Shown in pieces: positions 1 through 6,310 of a stretch of 9,142 bases of DNA. Positions within the stretch are counted from its first letter, which is position 1. Each line of letters begins with the position of its first letter. The stretch comes from DASPWW01 sp035637595. GTDB lineage: Bacteria > Actinomycetota > Thermoleophilia > Solirubrobacterales > 70-9. The stretch is from contig DASPWW010000132.1 of assembly GCA_035637595.1 (NCBI GenBank), positions 1-9,142 of the forward strand, in the 5' to 3' direction. Below the pieces are notes generated by a model that was not told where the DNA came from, did not search any database, and saw only the letters and a list, made by a program, of their open reading frames with translations. A program made the translations under genes and the position numbers.

Positions 1-258
1 CGGAACTTGGAGATCTCGCGAAAGACTCTCGCGCGCCGGTTGGAGATGCTCGTCGCCCACGAAATCCTGGAGCGGAGGCGTTACGAGCCGCGCACCGATC
101 GCTACGAGTATTGGCCCACGCGGAAGGGAAGTGATCTCCGCCCGGTGCTGATGACATTGGCCAGCTGGGGCGAGCGGTATGCGTCACCGCCAAGGCGACT
201 TGGACGGCACGACTCGAACGAGGATGTTCAGTCGGCCAACGGACAGAGCGTCCCTTGA
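1..258 (+). CDS. HxlR-family winged-helix regulator, C-terminal part (5' end outside window)
   Basis: The frame is open from base 1, so the gene starts upstream of the window; 85 residues and a TGA stop are visible. HxlR proteins are small dimeric winged-helix transcription factors, often controlling stress or detoxification genes. The visible part carries the family pattern: a recognition-helix stretch with ISRKTLARRLEML at residues 5-17, then GILERR-like EILERR (21-26), a wing with YEYWPTRKG (35-43), and a closing helix with LRPVLMTLASWGERY (46-60). The recognised domain ends near residue 62. The last 23 residues are hydrophilic and look like a variable tail. The gene converges on the sugar-transport operon, so nothing here links their functions. 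The first in-frame TTG at 7 is inside the domain and is not the true start. Target genes and ligand cannot be told from this fragment. Confidence 0.85.
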   Translation, partial: RNLEISRKTLARRLEMLVAHEILERRRYEPRTDRYEYWPTRKGSDLRPVLMTLASWGERYASPPRRLGRHDSNEDVQSANGQSVP

Positions 259-269
259 GCCTTCGTAAG

Positions 270-285
270 CCGCTTTACTAAGCGG
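270..285. terminator. Hairpin between convergent genes, possible bidirectional terminator
   Basis: A perfect 6-bp stem (CCGCTT / AAGCGG) with a 4-base TACT loop sits in the 29-base gap between the HxlR-type stop (258) and the permease stop (288). It is flanked by A/T-rich bases, but no clear T-run follows on either strand. It is therefore a weak intrinsic terminator at best, supported mainly by its place between two converging genes. Confidence 0.4.
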
Positions 286-287
286 AA

Positions 288-1511
288 TTAGGCCTCTGCG
301 CCGACCTCGCGGCGAAGCCGGGTCGCCGCGTCGATCGTCACCGCGAGCAGAAGCACCGCGCCCGTGACCATGAACTTGACGTCTGACGACAGCGCCAGCA
401 GGTCCATCCCGTTCGAGATCGACTGGATCACCAGCGCGCCCAGCAGCGCCGACCACACGAAGCCACGGCCGCCGAACAGGCTCGTGCCGGCGATCACCGG
501 CCCGGCGATCGCGAGCAGCAGCAGGTCGCTGGCGCCCGAGCTCTGGTTGACGGCCAGCAGCCTCGACGCGGCCAGGATGCCGCCCGCCGCGGCGAGCGTC
601 GAGGCCAGCATGAAGACGAGGACCCGGATGCGCGTTATGCGGATGCCCGCGCGCCGGGCCGCCTCGGCATTGCCGCCCACCGCGAAGATGTGACGCCCGA
701 AACGCGTGCGCTCGGTGACGAACGAGAACACCGCCATCAGCGTGATCATGATCAGCGCCGCCAGGGGCACGCCGCGATCCTCGTTCAGGATCGCAACCGC
801 GGCCACCACTGCCGCCGCTACCAGCGCCACCCGCGCAACCGACGTGACAAACGGCGCCGCCTCGAGCCCGGCCCGCACTCGCCGCCTTCGCCCCAGCACC
901 ACGCCGGCCGCGTAGGCCGCGATCACCACCGCGGCGAGAGTCCAGCCCAGGGCCGGGTCGAAGAAGGTGGTCGTGAGGTCGGTGATCAGGTTGTCGGGGA
1001 GGTTCACCGTGCCGGTCTCGCCGAGCACGGCGAGCAGCGCCCCCTGCCAGGCGAGCAGGCCGGCGAGCGTGACCACGAACGAGGGGATCCGGAACGTCGT
1101 CACCATCAGGCCGTTGAAGAGGCCGATCACCGCGCCGGTCGCGAGCCCGGCGAGGATCGCGAGCTCGGCCGGCCAGCCGTGCTTGACGTTGAGCACGGCC
1201 ATCACGCCCGCAGCGAGCCCGCTCACGGCGCCGACCGAGAGGTCGATCTCGCCGAGCAGGAGCACGAGCACGACGCCGATCGAGATCGTCGCCACCGCCG
1301 TGAGCTGAAGGACCAGGTTGGAGAGGTTGATCGCGGTGAGGAAGCGGTCGTTGGCGAGCTGGAAGATCGTCCAGATCACAGCGATACCGACGAGGACGCG
1401 AACGGATCCGAACTCGCCCCGGGCAAGCCTGCGCAGGAAATCGCCCGCGCGCGAGCCCGCGCGCTCGGCGCCCGGGGCAGGGGCGGCCGGCTCAGCGGCC
1501 ACGCCGCTCAC
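288..1511 (-). CDS. xylH: Xylose-type sugar ABC transporter permease (XylH-like)
   Basis: This is the membrane-spanning subunit of a sugar importer of the XylH/RbsC permease family; two copies would form the channel in the cytoplasmic membrane. The protein is 407 residues, close to E. coli XylH and longer than RbsC-type permeases. A hydrophilic Ala/Pro-rich N-terminus (1-35) is followed by about ten hydrophobic segments. Family marks are GEIDLSVG (87-94), the cytoplasmic ATPase-coupling loop TRFGRHIFAVGGNAEAARRAG (within 269-289), and a C-terminal GGRGFVWSALLGAL (347-360). The extra hydrophobic segments around 190-245, split by a basic GRRRRVRAG loop, are typical of XylH. The GTG start at 1511 shares GTGA with the stop of the ATPase gene, a sign of translational coupling. 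The reading frame stays open upstream to 2024, but that part is a shadow of the ATPase gene. The exact sugar is inferred from the binding protein. Confidence 0.92.
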   Translation of the reverse strand: MSGVAAEPAAPAPGAERAGSRAGDFLRRLARGEFGSVRVLVGIAVIWTIFQLANDRFLTAINLSNLVLQLTAVATISIGVVLVLLLGEIDLSVGAVSGLAAGVMAVLNVKHGWPAELAILAGLATGAVIGLFNGLMVTTFRIPSFVVTLAGLLAWQGALLAVLGETGTVNLPDNLITDLTTTFFDPALGWTLAAVVIAAYAAGVVLGRRRRVRAGLEAAPFVTSVARVALVAAAVVAAVAILNEDRGVPLAALIMITLMAVFSFVTERTRFGRHIFAVGGNAEAARRAGIRITRIRVLVFMLASTLAAAGGILAASRLLAVNQSSGASDLLLLAIAGPVIAGTSLFGGRGFVWSALLGALVIQSISNGMDLLALSSDVKFMVTGAVLLLAVTIDAATRLRREVGAEA

Positions 1512-2335
1512 AGCGGCTGCTCCTCGGTTGACCTCTCGGCTGGGGTCTCGCCGAACTCGGCTCCCGTGATCGCCGCGACCACGCCCTCGCGACTCGCCGT
1601 GGTCGCGTCGAGTGAAGCTGCCAGCCGGCCCAGCCGCAAGACGAGGATCCGGTCGGCGACCTCGAAGACGTTGGCGAGGTTGTGGCTGATCACGACGACG
1701 CCCAATCCGCGCTCCCGCAGCCGCGCGATCAGCTTGAGGATCTCGCCTGTCTGGACGATGCCCAGCGCGGCGGTCGGCTCGTCTAGCAGCACCAGCCTCG
1801 GCTCGCCGAGCAGGGAGCGGGCGATCGCCACGGCCTGGCGTTGCCCTCCCGAGAGCTGAGCCACCTCGGTGCGCACGCTGGTGATCGTGGTCACGCCGAG
1901 CGAGTCGAGCAGCTCGAGCGTGCGTTGCTCCATCGCGGACTCGTCGAGGAGGTGGACGCCGGGGATGCCATCGCCGACCTCCTTGCCCAGGTAGAGGTTC
2001 TCCACCACATCGAGGTTCTCGCAAAGGGCGAGGTCCTGGTAGACGGTGGCGATCCCGAGCCGCGTCGCCGCCTGTGGGGTGGTCAGGGTGACGCGATGTC
2101 CGTCGAAGTAGGCCTCGCCGTCGTCGGCCGGCTGCACTCCGGCGATCGCCTTGATCAGCGTCGACTTCCCAGCCCCGTTGTCACCGACGAGGCCGATGAC
2201 CTCGCCGCCACGCAACTCGAGATCGACCTCTTTGAGCGCCTCGACCGGCCCGAAGCTCTTGCTGACCCCCTTGAGCGCGAGGAGGGGCTTCGCCGAAGAC
2301 GGCTGGTCCGATGCCTGTGCCGTGCTCTGGTTCAT
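1508..2335 (-). CDS. xylG: Sugar ABC transporter ATPase, single nucleotide-binding domain (XylG/FrcA-like)
   Basis: This is the cytoplasmic ATPase that powers the adjacent permease. The 275 residues hold one complete nucleotide-binding domain: Walker A GDNGAGKST (51-59), Q-loop Gln100 in VYQDLAL, signature LSGGQ (161-165), Walker B LVLLDEP (181-187, with D185 and catalytic E186) and the switch histidine H218 in ISHN. Classical XylG and RbsA proteins are tandem-domain ATPases of about 500 residues. This one has a single domain, as in FrcA-type sugar importers, so the working complex would need two copies. The N-terminal 15 residues (Ser/Gln/Ala-rich) and the acidic tail after 260 are not part of the fold. 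A GAGGAG ribosome site lies about 9 bases before the ATG. The gene follows xylF by 39 bases and overlaps the permease gene by 4. Confidence 0.92.
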   Translation of the reverse strand: MNQSTAQASDQPSSAKPLLALKGVSKSFGPVEALKEVDLELRGGEVIGLVGDNGAGKSTLIKAIAGVQPADDGEAYFDGHRVTLTTPQAATRLGIATVYQDLALCENLDVVENLYLGKEVGDGIPGVHLLDESAMEQRTLELLDSLGVTTITSVRTEVAQLSGGQRQAVAIARSLLGEPRLVLLDEPTAALGIVQTGEILKLIARLRERGLGVVVISHNLANVFEVADRILVLRLGRLAASLDATTASREGVVAAITGAEFGETPAERSTEEQPL

Positions 2336-2374
2336 GTGTGTGCCTCTCCTCGCGCCTCGGGGATCATCCTCCGC

Positions 2375-3457
2375 TTACTCGAGGCCTGCGTCCTTGCAGT
2401 CCTGCGCGTACTGCGGCGTGCAGATCTCGTCGACGCTCCAGAAGTCGTCGGCGACGATCGTGTCCTCGATGTTGTCCTTTGTCACCGGGACCGTGTCGAG
2501 GAAGACGGTCGGGACCTTCTCCTGGCCGTTGTCCTCCTCGCCGTTGACGAGGCCCTCCGGTGCCTCATCGCCCTGTGCGAGCGCGACCGCCAGTTGGGCG
2601 GCTGCCTCCGCCAGCGGCTTGATCGGCTTGTAGACGGTCACGTACTGCTCGCCGGCCAGGATCCGCTGGATCGCGGCCAGCTCGGCGTCCTGCCCGGTGA
2701 CGGGCTTCGAGGCGGGATCGATCCCGGCCGACTTGAGCGCCGCGATTGCGCCGCCGGCGGTCCCGTCGTTCGCCGCGTAGACGCCCGCGAAGCCGTTCTC
2801 GCCAACGGCGGTGATCGCCTGCTCCATCTCGACCTGAGCCTCGTCCGGGCTCCAGTCGGGAGTGTCGTACTCCTTGGCGACCTCGATGCCCTCGCTGTCG
2901 AAGACGCTGGTGGCGCCCTCGTTGAAGAGCTTCGCGTTGTTGTCCGTCGGAGCGCCGTTGATCTGAACGATCGGGCCCTCCGGCGAGTTCGCGTCGGCCA
3001 GCGCCCCGGCAAGGGCCTCGCCTTGCTGCTTGCCGACCTCGACGCTGTCGAACGAGACGTAGTAGTCGAGATCCGCATCGAGGATCAGCCGGTCGTAGCT
3101 GATCACCGGAATGCCGGCCTGCTTGGCGCGGCTGACGAGCCCCGCCGCTGCGGCGGAGTCAACCGGGTCGAGGACCATCACGTCGACGCCCTCGGTGACC
3201 GCAGCCTCGACCTGCTGCTGCTGCTTGGACGTGTCCTGATCGGCGTTGGTGTAGATCACCTCGCAGTCCGAACACTCGTCCTCCACCTTGGCCTCGAACA
3301 GCGGTCGGTCCTGGGACTCGTACCGGGCCGTCTTCGACTCGGGGAGCAGGAACGCGATCTTCCCACCGCCGCCGTTGTTATCGCCGCCACAGGCGGCGAG
3401 GCCAAAAGCCGCGCCGAGCACAGCGATCGGCGTGAGCACACGAGCTCTACGGCGCAT
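2375..3457 (-). CDS. xylF: XylF-like sugar-binding lipoprotein of ABC importer
   Basis: This is the extracellular sugar receptor that delivers substrate to the permease. The 360-residue protein starts with a lipoprotein signal (MRRRARVLTPIAVLG, lipobox LAAC, lipidated Cys23), followed by a Gly/Asn linker. The body is a two-lobed periplasmic-binding fold of the XylF type and resembles E. coli XylF as I remember it over several blocks: YDRLILDADLDYYVSFD (121-137), GAPTDNNAKLF (168-178), AANDGTAGGAI (228-238), GQDAEL (255-260) and TVYKPI (274-279). By analogy, likely ligand contacts are R45, D122, R123, N174, D231, D257 and K277. Odd points are two extra cysteine pairs, C62/C65 and C346/C354, which could form disulfides outside the cell. 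The start is fixed by a near-perfect ribosome site 5 bases upstream; the frame continues upstream to 3523 only from a TTG without support. Xylose is the best guess; related receptors also take glucose or galactose. Confidence 0.93.
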   Translation of the reverse strand: MRRRARVLTPIAVLGAAFGLAACGGDNNGGGGKIAFLLPESKTARYESQDRPLFEAKVEDECSDCEVIYTNADQDTSKQQQQVEAAVTEGVDVMVLDPVDSAAAAGLVSRAKQAGIPVISYDRLILDADLDYYVSFDSVEVGKQQGEALAGALADANSPEGPIVQINGAPTDNNAKLFNEGATSVFDSEGIEVAKEYDTPDWSPDEAQVEMEQAITAVGENGFAGVYAANDGTAGGAIAALKSAGIDPASKPVTGQDAELAAIQRILAGEQYVTVYKPIKPLAEAAAQLAVALAQGDEAPEGLVNGEEDNGQEKVPTVFLDTVPVTKDNIEDTIVADDFWSVDEICTPQYAQDCKDAGLE

Positions 3458-3482
3458 TTCGTACCTCCTTCGAGGAGTCCAT
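3447..3482 (-). CDS. Possible 11-codon leader peptide overlapping the xylF start
   Basis: An ATG at 3480-3482 opens a short frame, MDSSKEVRNAP followed by TAG, that ends 11 bases inside xylF in another frame. Six bases before this ATG stands AGGAGG (3489-3494), a ribosome site as strong as that of xylF itself. The codons include the xylF ribosome site, so a ribosome on this frame would pass over and unfold that region. No resemblance to a known leader peptide is seen, and there are no runs of one amino acid that would suggest amino-acid attenuation. Purine-rich leaders can create such frames by chance, so expression is uncertain. Confidence 0.35.
   Translation of the reverse strand: MDSSKEVRNAP
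3463..3470 (-). promoter_or_regulatory. Strong ribosome binding site of xylF
   Basis: AAGGAGGT, fully complementary to the 16S 3' end core, lies 5 bases before the ATG at 3455-3457. It decides the xylF start and excludes the longer upstream frame. Its AGGAG part can also pair with a CTCCT just upstream. Confidence 0.9.
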
Positions 3483-3494
3483 TCCTCTCCTCCT
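3465..3494 (-). promoter_or_regulatory. xylF leader with alternative ribosome-site pairing
   Basis: In the transcript a single CUCCU (complement of 3473-3477) is flanked by two ribosome sites. It can pair with the AGGAG of the xylF site (3465-3469), giving a 5-bp stem with a CGA loop. It can also pair with the AGGAG of the leader-ORF site upstream (within 3487-3494), with a loop of roughly 12 bases. The two structures exclude each other. Both stems are short, and purine-rich ribosome sites often find such partners, so a regulatory role is inference only. Confidence 0.3.
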
Positions 3495-3519
3495 CTCGTT
3501 TGTTTGCGGGTCTGGAACC

Positions 3520-4731
3520 TCAAGCTGCCTCACGGGTCGGGAGCCGGCCGGCGAGAAACCGGTCCGACTCGTGCATAACGAGCGCCAGGGCACCGAGCAG
3601 CTCCGCGCGGTCGCCGAGCAGGCCGGGCAGGATCTCGAGCCCGTCGACGGCGCTTGGGATCGCGTTGCGGCTGACCGAACGGCGAAGCGGCTCGAGCAGC
3701 ACGTCCCCGGCCAGGCTGAGATCGCCTCCCACGATCACGCACTCCGGGTTGATCAGATTGCACAGGTTCGCGACGGCGACCCCGGTCGCGCGGCCGGCGT
3801 CGCCGATCAGGCGCTGGGCGGCCGCGTCGCCACCGGCCGACAGCTCCAGCAGCCGCCGCGTGGAGATCTCCTCCCGGCGGCTCTCGCTGAGCAGATCCGT
3901 GATGGCACGGGTCGAGGCGAGCGTCTCGAGGCAGCCGCGGTTCCCGCATCGGCAAACGGGTCCACCCTCGACGAGCACCGTGTGGCCGATCTCGCCCGCG
4001 GTGCCGCCGACGCCGTGGTGAAGTCGCCCGCCGGATATGAAGCCGGCGCCGATACCGGTCGCGAGCTTGATGTAGGCGACCTCCGTCCTCCCCTGCCCGG
4101 CCCCCCACGCGAGCTCGGCGAGTGCCCCGAGGTTGGCGTCGTTCTCCACCGCCACCGGCATTCCGAGCCGCCGGCTCGCCTCCGCCGCCGCGTCCACGCC
4201 CACCCAGCCGGGGAGGATCGAGGAGGACTGGACGGTCCCGGTCGCCCGGTCGATCGGAGCGGGCAAACCCATTCCGACCCCGATCAGCAGCCCCCGGTCG
4301 ACGTTCGCATCGTCCAGCACGTTGTTGACGAAGTCGGCCGCGGCGTCGAGTCCGTGCTCGGCGGAGTGGTCGACGTCGATCTCGCCCCAGGTCTCCGCCA
4401 GCACCGTGTGTGAGAGGTCCGAGACCGCCACACGCAGGTGACGGTGCCCGAAGTCGATCCCGAGAACGAGGCCGGCGGATCCATCGAGCGAGATCATCAC
4501 CGGCGGTCTGCCAGGCGGCGCTTCCTGCGCTCGCGATGCCTTGTCCTCACGCTCGCTGGCGAGACCCGCCTCCAGGAGGTCGTTGACGATCGTGGAGATG
4601 GTCGACCGCGAGAGCCCGGTGATCCGTGCCAGCTCGGCCCGGCTGGCGAATCCGCGCTTGCGGAGCGCGTCGAAGACGCGCTTGCGGTTGCCCTCCCGCA
4701 GGGACGTCAGCGAACCGCTTCCGGTTGCCAC
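3520..4731 (-). CDS. ROK-family transcriptional repressor (XylR/NagC type)
   Basis: This is a sugar-responsive DNA-binding repressor, probably controlling its own operon and the transporter behind it. From the GTG at 4731 the protein has 403 residues. The N-terminal winged helix (about 11-60) includes SRAELARITGLSRSTISTIV (30-49), with a GRPP wing motif at 74-77. A sugar-kinase-like ROK fold follows: phosphate-loop GIDFGH (91-96), catalytic-type END (196-198), TGIGAGFISGG (225-235), AGEIGH (245-250) and the zinc site formed by H250 with C260, C262 and C267 in CRCGNRGC. HTH fusion marks it as a regulator, although the kinase motifs are kept. The longest frame starts at a TTG (4767), but those 12 extra codons lie on a TTGACA box and an inverted repeat. 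The GTG begins VATGSGSLTSLREGNR, the usual family start. Neither start has a good ribosome site. The stop lies 62 bases before xylF. Confidence 0.92.
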   Translation of the reverse strand: MATGSGSLTSLREGNRKRVFDALRKRGFASRAELARITGLSRSTISTIVNDLLEAGLASEREDKASRAQEAPPGRPPVMISLDGSAGLVLGIDFGHRHLRVAVSDLSHTVLAETWGEIDVDHSAEHGLDAAADFVNNVLDDANVDRGLLIGVGMGLPAPIDRATGTVQSSSILPGWVGVDAAAEASRRLGMPVAVENDANLGALAELAWGAGQGRTEVAYIKLATGIGAGFISGGRLHHGVGGTAGEIGHTVLVEGGPVCRCGNRGCLETLASTRAITDLLSESRREEISTRRLLELSAGGDAAAQRLIGDAGRATGVAVANLCNLINPECVIVGGDLSLAGDVLLEPLRRSVSRNAIPSAVDGLEILPGLLGDRAELLGALALVMHESDRFLAGRLPTREAA

Positions 4732-4741
4732 GGGTGGAGTT

Positions 4742-4767
4742 TTTGCAAACCCGGCGGGGTTTGTCAA
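4742..4767 (-). promoter_or_regulatory. Candidate autoregulated promoter and operator of the ROK gene
   Basis: On the minus strand TTGACA (4762-4767) is a perfect -35 box. It begins a 26-base near-palindrome: TTGACAAACCC, then CGCC, then GGGTTTGCAAA. The inner 7-bp arms CAAACCC/GGGTTTG (4746-4763) match perfectly, and 9 of 11 positions match over the full arms. With a 17-base spacer the -10 would be a poor AAAAAC. The expected transcript start, 7 bases on, is then the GTG at 4731, which would make the mRNA leaderless. ROK repressors bind A/T-flanked inverted repeats of about this size, so self-repression is a fair inference. The -10 match is weak. Confidence 0.55.
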
Positions 4768-4842
4768 GAGTTAGGCGAAATCCGGCCCGCGATCATCGCC
4801 CTGTACGCAGGAATTTCTCAGGAGCCAGGCCGAACTGAGGCC

Positions 4843-6273
4843 CTACGACCGCGCAAACTGGCCGTGGAAGCCGTACGGGATATGGGTCGGCACCACGGCG
4901 CGCGCCAGTTCGTCGAGGCTGCGCGCGTCGAGGACGAGCAGGTACGAGGCCTCGCGATGGGCGTCGAAGACGACCGAGAGCAGGACGCCGTCGTCCTCGT
5001 CGTTCGCATCGGGGGCGGCGACGAAGACGGGCTCGCCGGGAAAGCTGCCCGGCTCCGACCAGGGGCTGCGCGTGCGCTCGTCGAGGTCGGCCTTGACGAT
5101 CTGCTCGATCCACCCCGACTCGCCGGTCGCGTTGCCCCACACGTAGCGGTAGGGACGTTCGCTACAGCGTCCGTAGTTGATCCGCGGCAGCTCGATCGCA
5201 TCGATCAGCCGCTCGTGCTCGATCTCACCGCTACCCGGCGAGACGCGGAAGCGCCGCAGCTCAGCGTTGGGGATCGGCTTGCCGGCGCGCAGCCGCTCCA
5301 TGTAGAGATCCTCGACGAGCTCGGCGTCGGGGTAGACGCAGATGTCGACCACCACGCCATCGCCATTCTCGTACGAGTTGACGTGGTGGAAGGCGAAGAA
5401 GGGGTCTGTCTGGAACGGGCCCGTCGCCTCGCCGGTCGCGCGGTCGACGAGCCTGAAGCGGGTGCCCAGCTCGGGCTTCCAGCGGTAGTTCTCGATATAC
5501 GGCCGGCCGCTGAGCGCGAGGCTGGGGGGATTGACGACGTATGGGAACTCGACGAGCACGAGCCAGCGCTCGGTGAGGCCGAAGGAGTGCATGTAAGCCG
5601 GCCGTCGGACGGGGAGCGAGGCGATCACCTCCGGCTTCGAGCTATCCGGCCGCACGAGAAAGAATCGGTAGCTGTTGCGGGGACCGAGCTTCGCCGCGTA
5701 GTTGAGCGCGCCGCCCGTCGCGCGGTCGAGATGCGGGTGGGCCGTCGTGAGGATGCCCGGCGCCTCGTATGCAACGCCCACGGTCTCGAGCGTCTCGGAA
5801 TCGAACTCGACCGGCAGTGGGGTCTCGGTCATCGCGACGAAGCGCTCACCGAGCCGCATCAGGTTGACGTTCGCGTTGTCGGAGATCTTGGGGGAGAACA
5901 GCGAGGCGACGCGTGAGAACAGGGATCGGCAGGGGTCGGTGGCGAACTCCGAGTAGGCGATCTCGCCCCTCTCCTTCGCGGCGCGGTAGGCGCGCGAGCC
6001 GAGAAAGCGGCTCACGTAGGAGACCGAGCCGTCCTCGATCGAGAAGCTGTGGAGCATCGCGAGCCCGTCGAACCAGTGGCGCATGTGCTGGTCTCCGATC
6101 TCCCACTTGGCGGGCCCGGTGCGCAGCAGCGAGCCGCGCAGCCACGCCGGGACCGAGCCCTCGACTCGGAGCTGGGTGAGCGGCGTCTCGTGCTCCTGGG
6201 AACGGAACCCGCCGCGGCCGTCGATGGCCGCAGATCGGGTGGCGGTGCTCGCGGTGGTCGCTGCGTTGCTCAT
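4843..6273 (-). CDS. Carotenoid cleavage oxygenase (RPE65/BCO family)
   Basis: This is a soluble iron(II) dioxygenase of the carotenoid oxygenase family, which splits a double bond of a carotenoid or apocarotenoid using O2, giving products such as retinal. The 476-residue length is typical of bacterial members. The four iron ligands are present, one on each expected propeller blade motif: H179 in TAHPH, H229 in MHSFGLT, H296 in FHHVNSYE and H470 in GFHGQF. Second-shell glutamates are likely E150 (TETP), E361 (ELPRINYG) and E414 (PGEPVFV). RGSLLRTGPAKWEIG (46-60) and HWFDGLAMLHSF (66-77) are the conserved N-terminal blocks. There is no signal peptide. The Ser/Ala/Thr-rich first 20 residues are probably disordered. 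A GAGGGG lies 3 bases before the ATG. It follows the lipoprotein gene by 37 bases and is probably co-transcribed. Substrate and cleavage position cannot be told from sequence; no carotenoid biosynthesis or rhodopsin gene is in the window. Confidence 0.92.
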   Translation of the reverse strand: MSNAATTASTATRSAAIDGRGGFRSQEHETPLTQLRVEGSVPAWLRGSLLRTGPAKWEIGDQHMRHWFDGLAMLHSFSIEDGSVSYVSRFLGSRAYRAAKERGEIAYSEFATDPCRSLFSRVASLFSPKISDNANVNLMRLGERFVAMTETPLPVEFDSETLETVGVAYEAPGILTTAHPHLDRATGGALNYAAKLGPRNSYRFFLVRPDSSKPEVIASLPVRRPAYMHSFGLTERWLVLVEFPYVVNPPSLALSGRPYIENYRWKPELGTRFRLVDRATGEATGPFQTDPFFAFHHVNSYENGDGVVVDICVYPDAELVEDLYMERLRAGKPIPNAELRRFRVSPGSGEIEHERLIDAIELPRINYGRCSERPYRYVWGNATGESGWIEQIVKADLDERTRSPWSEPGSFPGEPVFVAAPDANDEDDGVLLSVVFDAHREASYLLVLDARSLDELARAVVPTHIPYGFHGQFARS

Positions 6274-6310
6274 CGACCCCTCAGAATAGTTCGGACCGGC
6301 GGCAGAGCCC

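Noticed and set aside
690..1859. 389-codon open frame on the + strand
   Set aside because: It is antisense to the permease and ATPase; its translation is His/Arg/Glu-rich without any recognisable fold.
1512..2024. N-terminal extension of the permease frame
   Set aside because: This part lies inside the ATPase gene in another frame and is Arg/Pro-rich. The GTG at 1511, overlapping the ATPase stop, gives a normal XylH length.
1841..4021. 726-codon open frame on the + strand
   Set aside because: It runs antisense across the ATPase, receptor and repressor genes, which have clear family motifs. Its translation is Arg/Leu/Asp-rich low-complexity text without domains, as expected from a shadow frame in GC-rich DNA.
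4789..4799. Odd-length palindrome GCGATCATCGC between the ROK gene and the carotenoid oxygenase gene
   Set aside because: It is short, a single copy, not close to a promoter box and common by chance in GC-rich sequence; its one-base centre cannot form a hairpin loop.
4817..4839. CTCAG/CTGAG inverted repeat behind the carotenoid oxygenase stop as a terminator
   Set aside because: It has only 5 bp with a 13-base loop and no T-run after it on the minus strand.
4438..5916. 492-codon open frame on the + strand
   Set aside because: It is antisense to the ROK N-terminus and most of the carotenoid oxygenase gene, spans the intergenic gap, and shows no motif or start signal.
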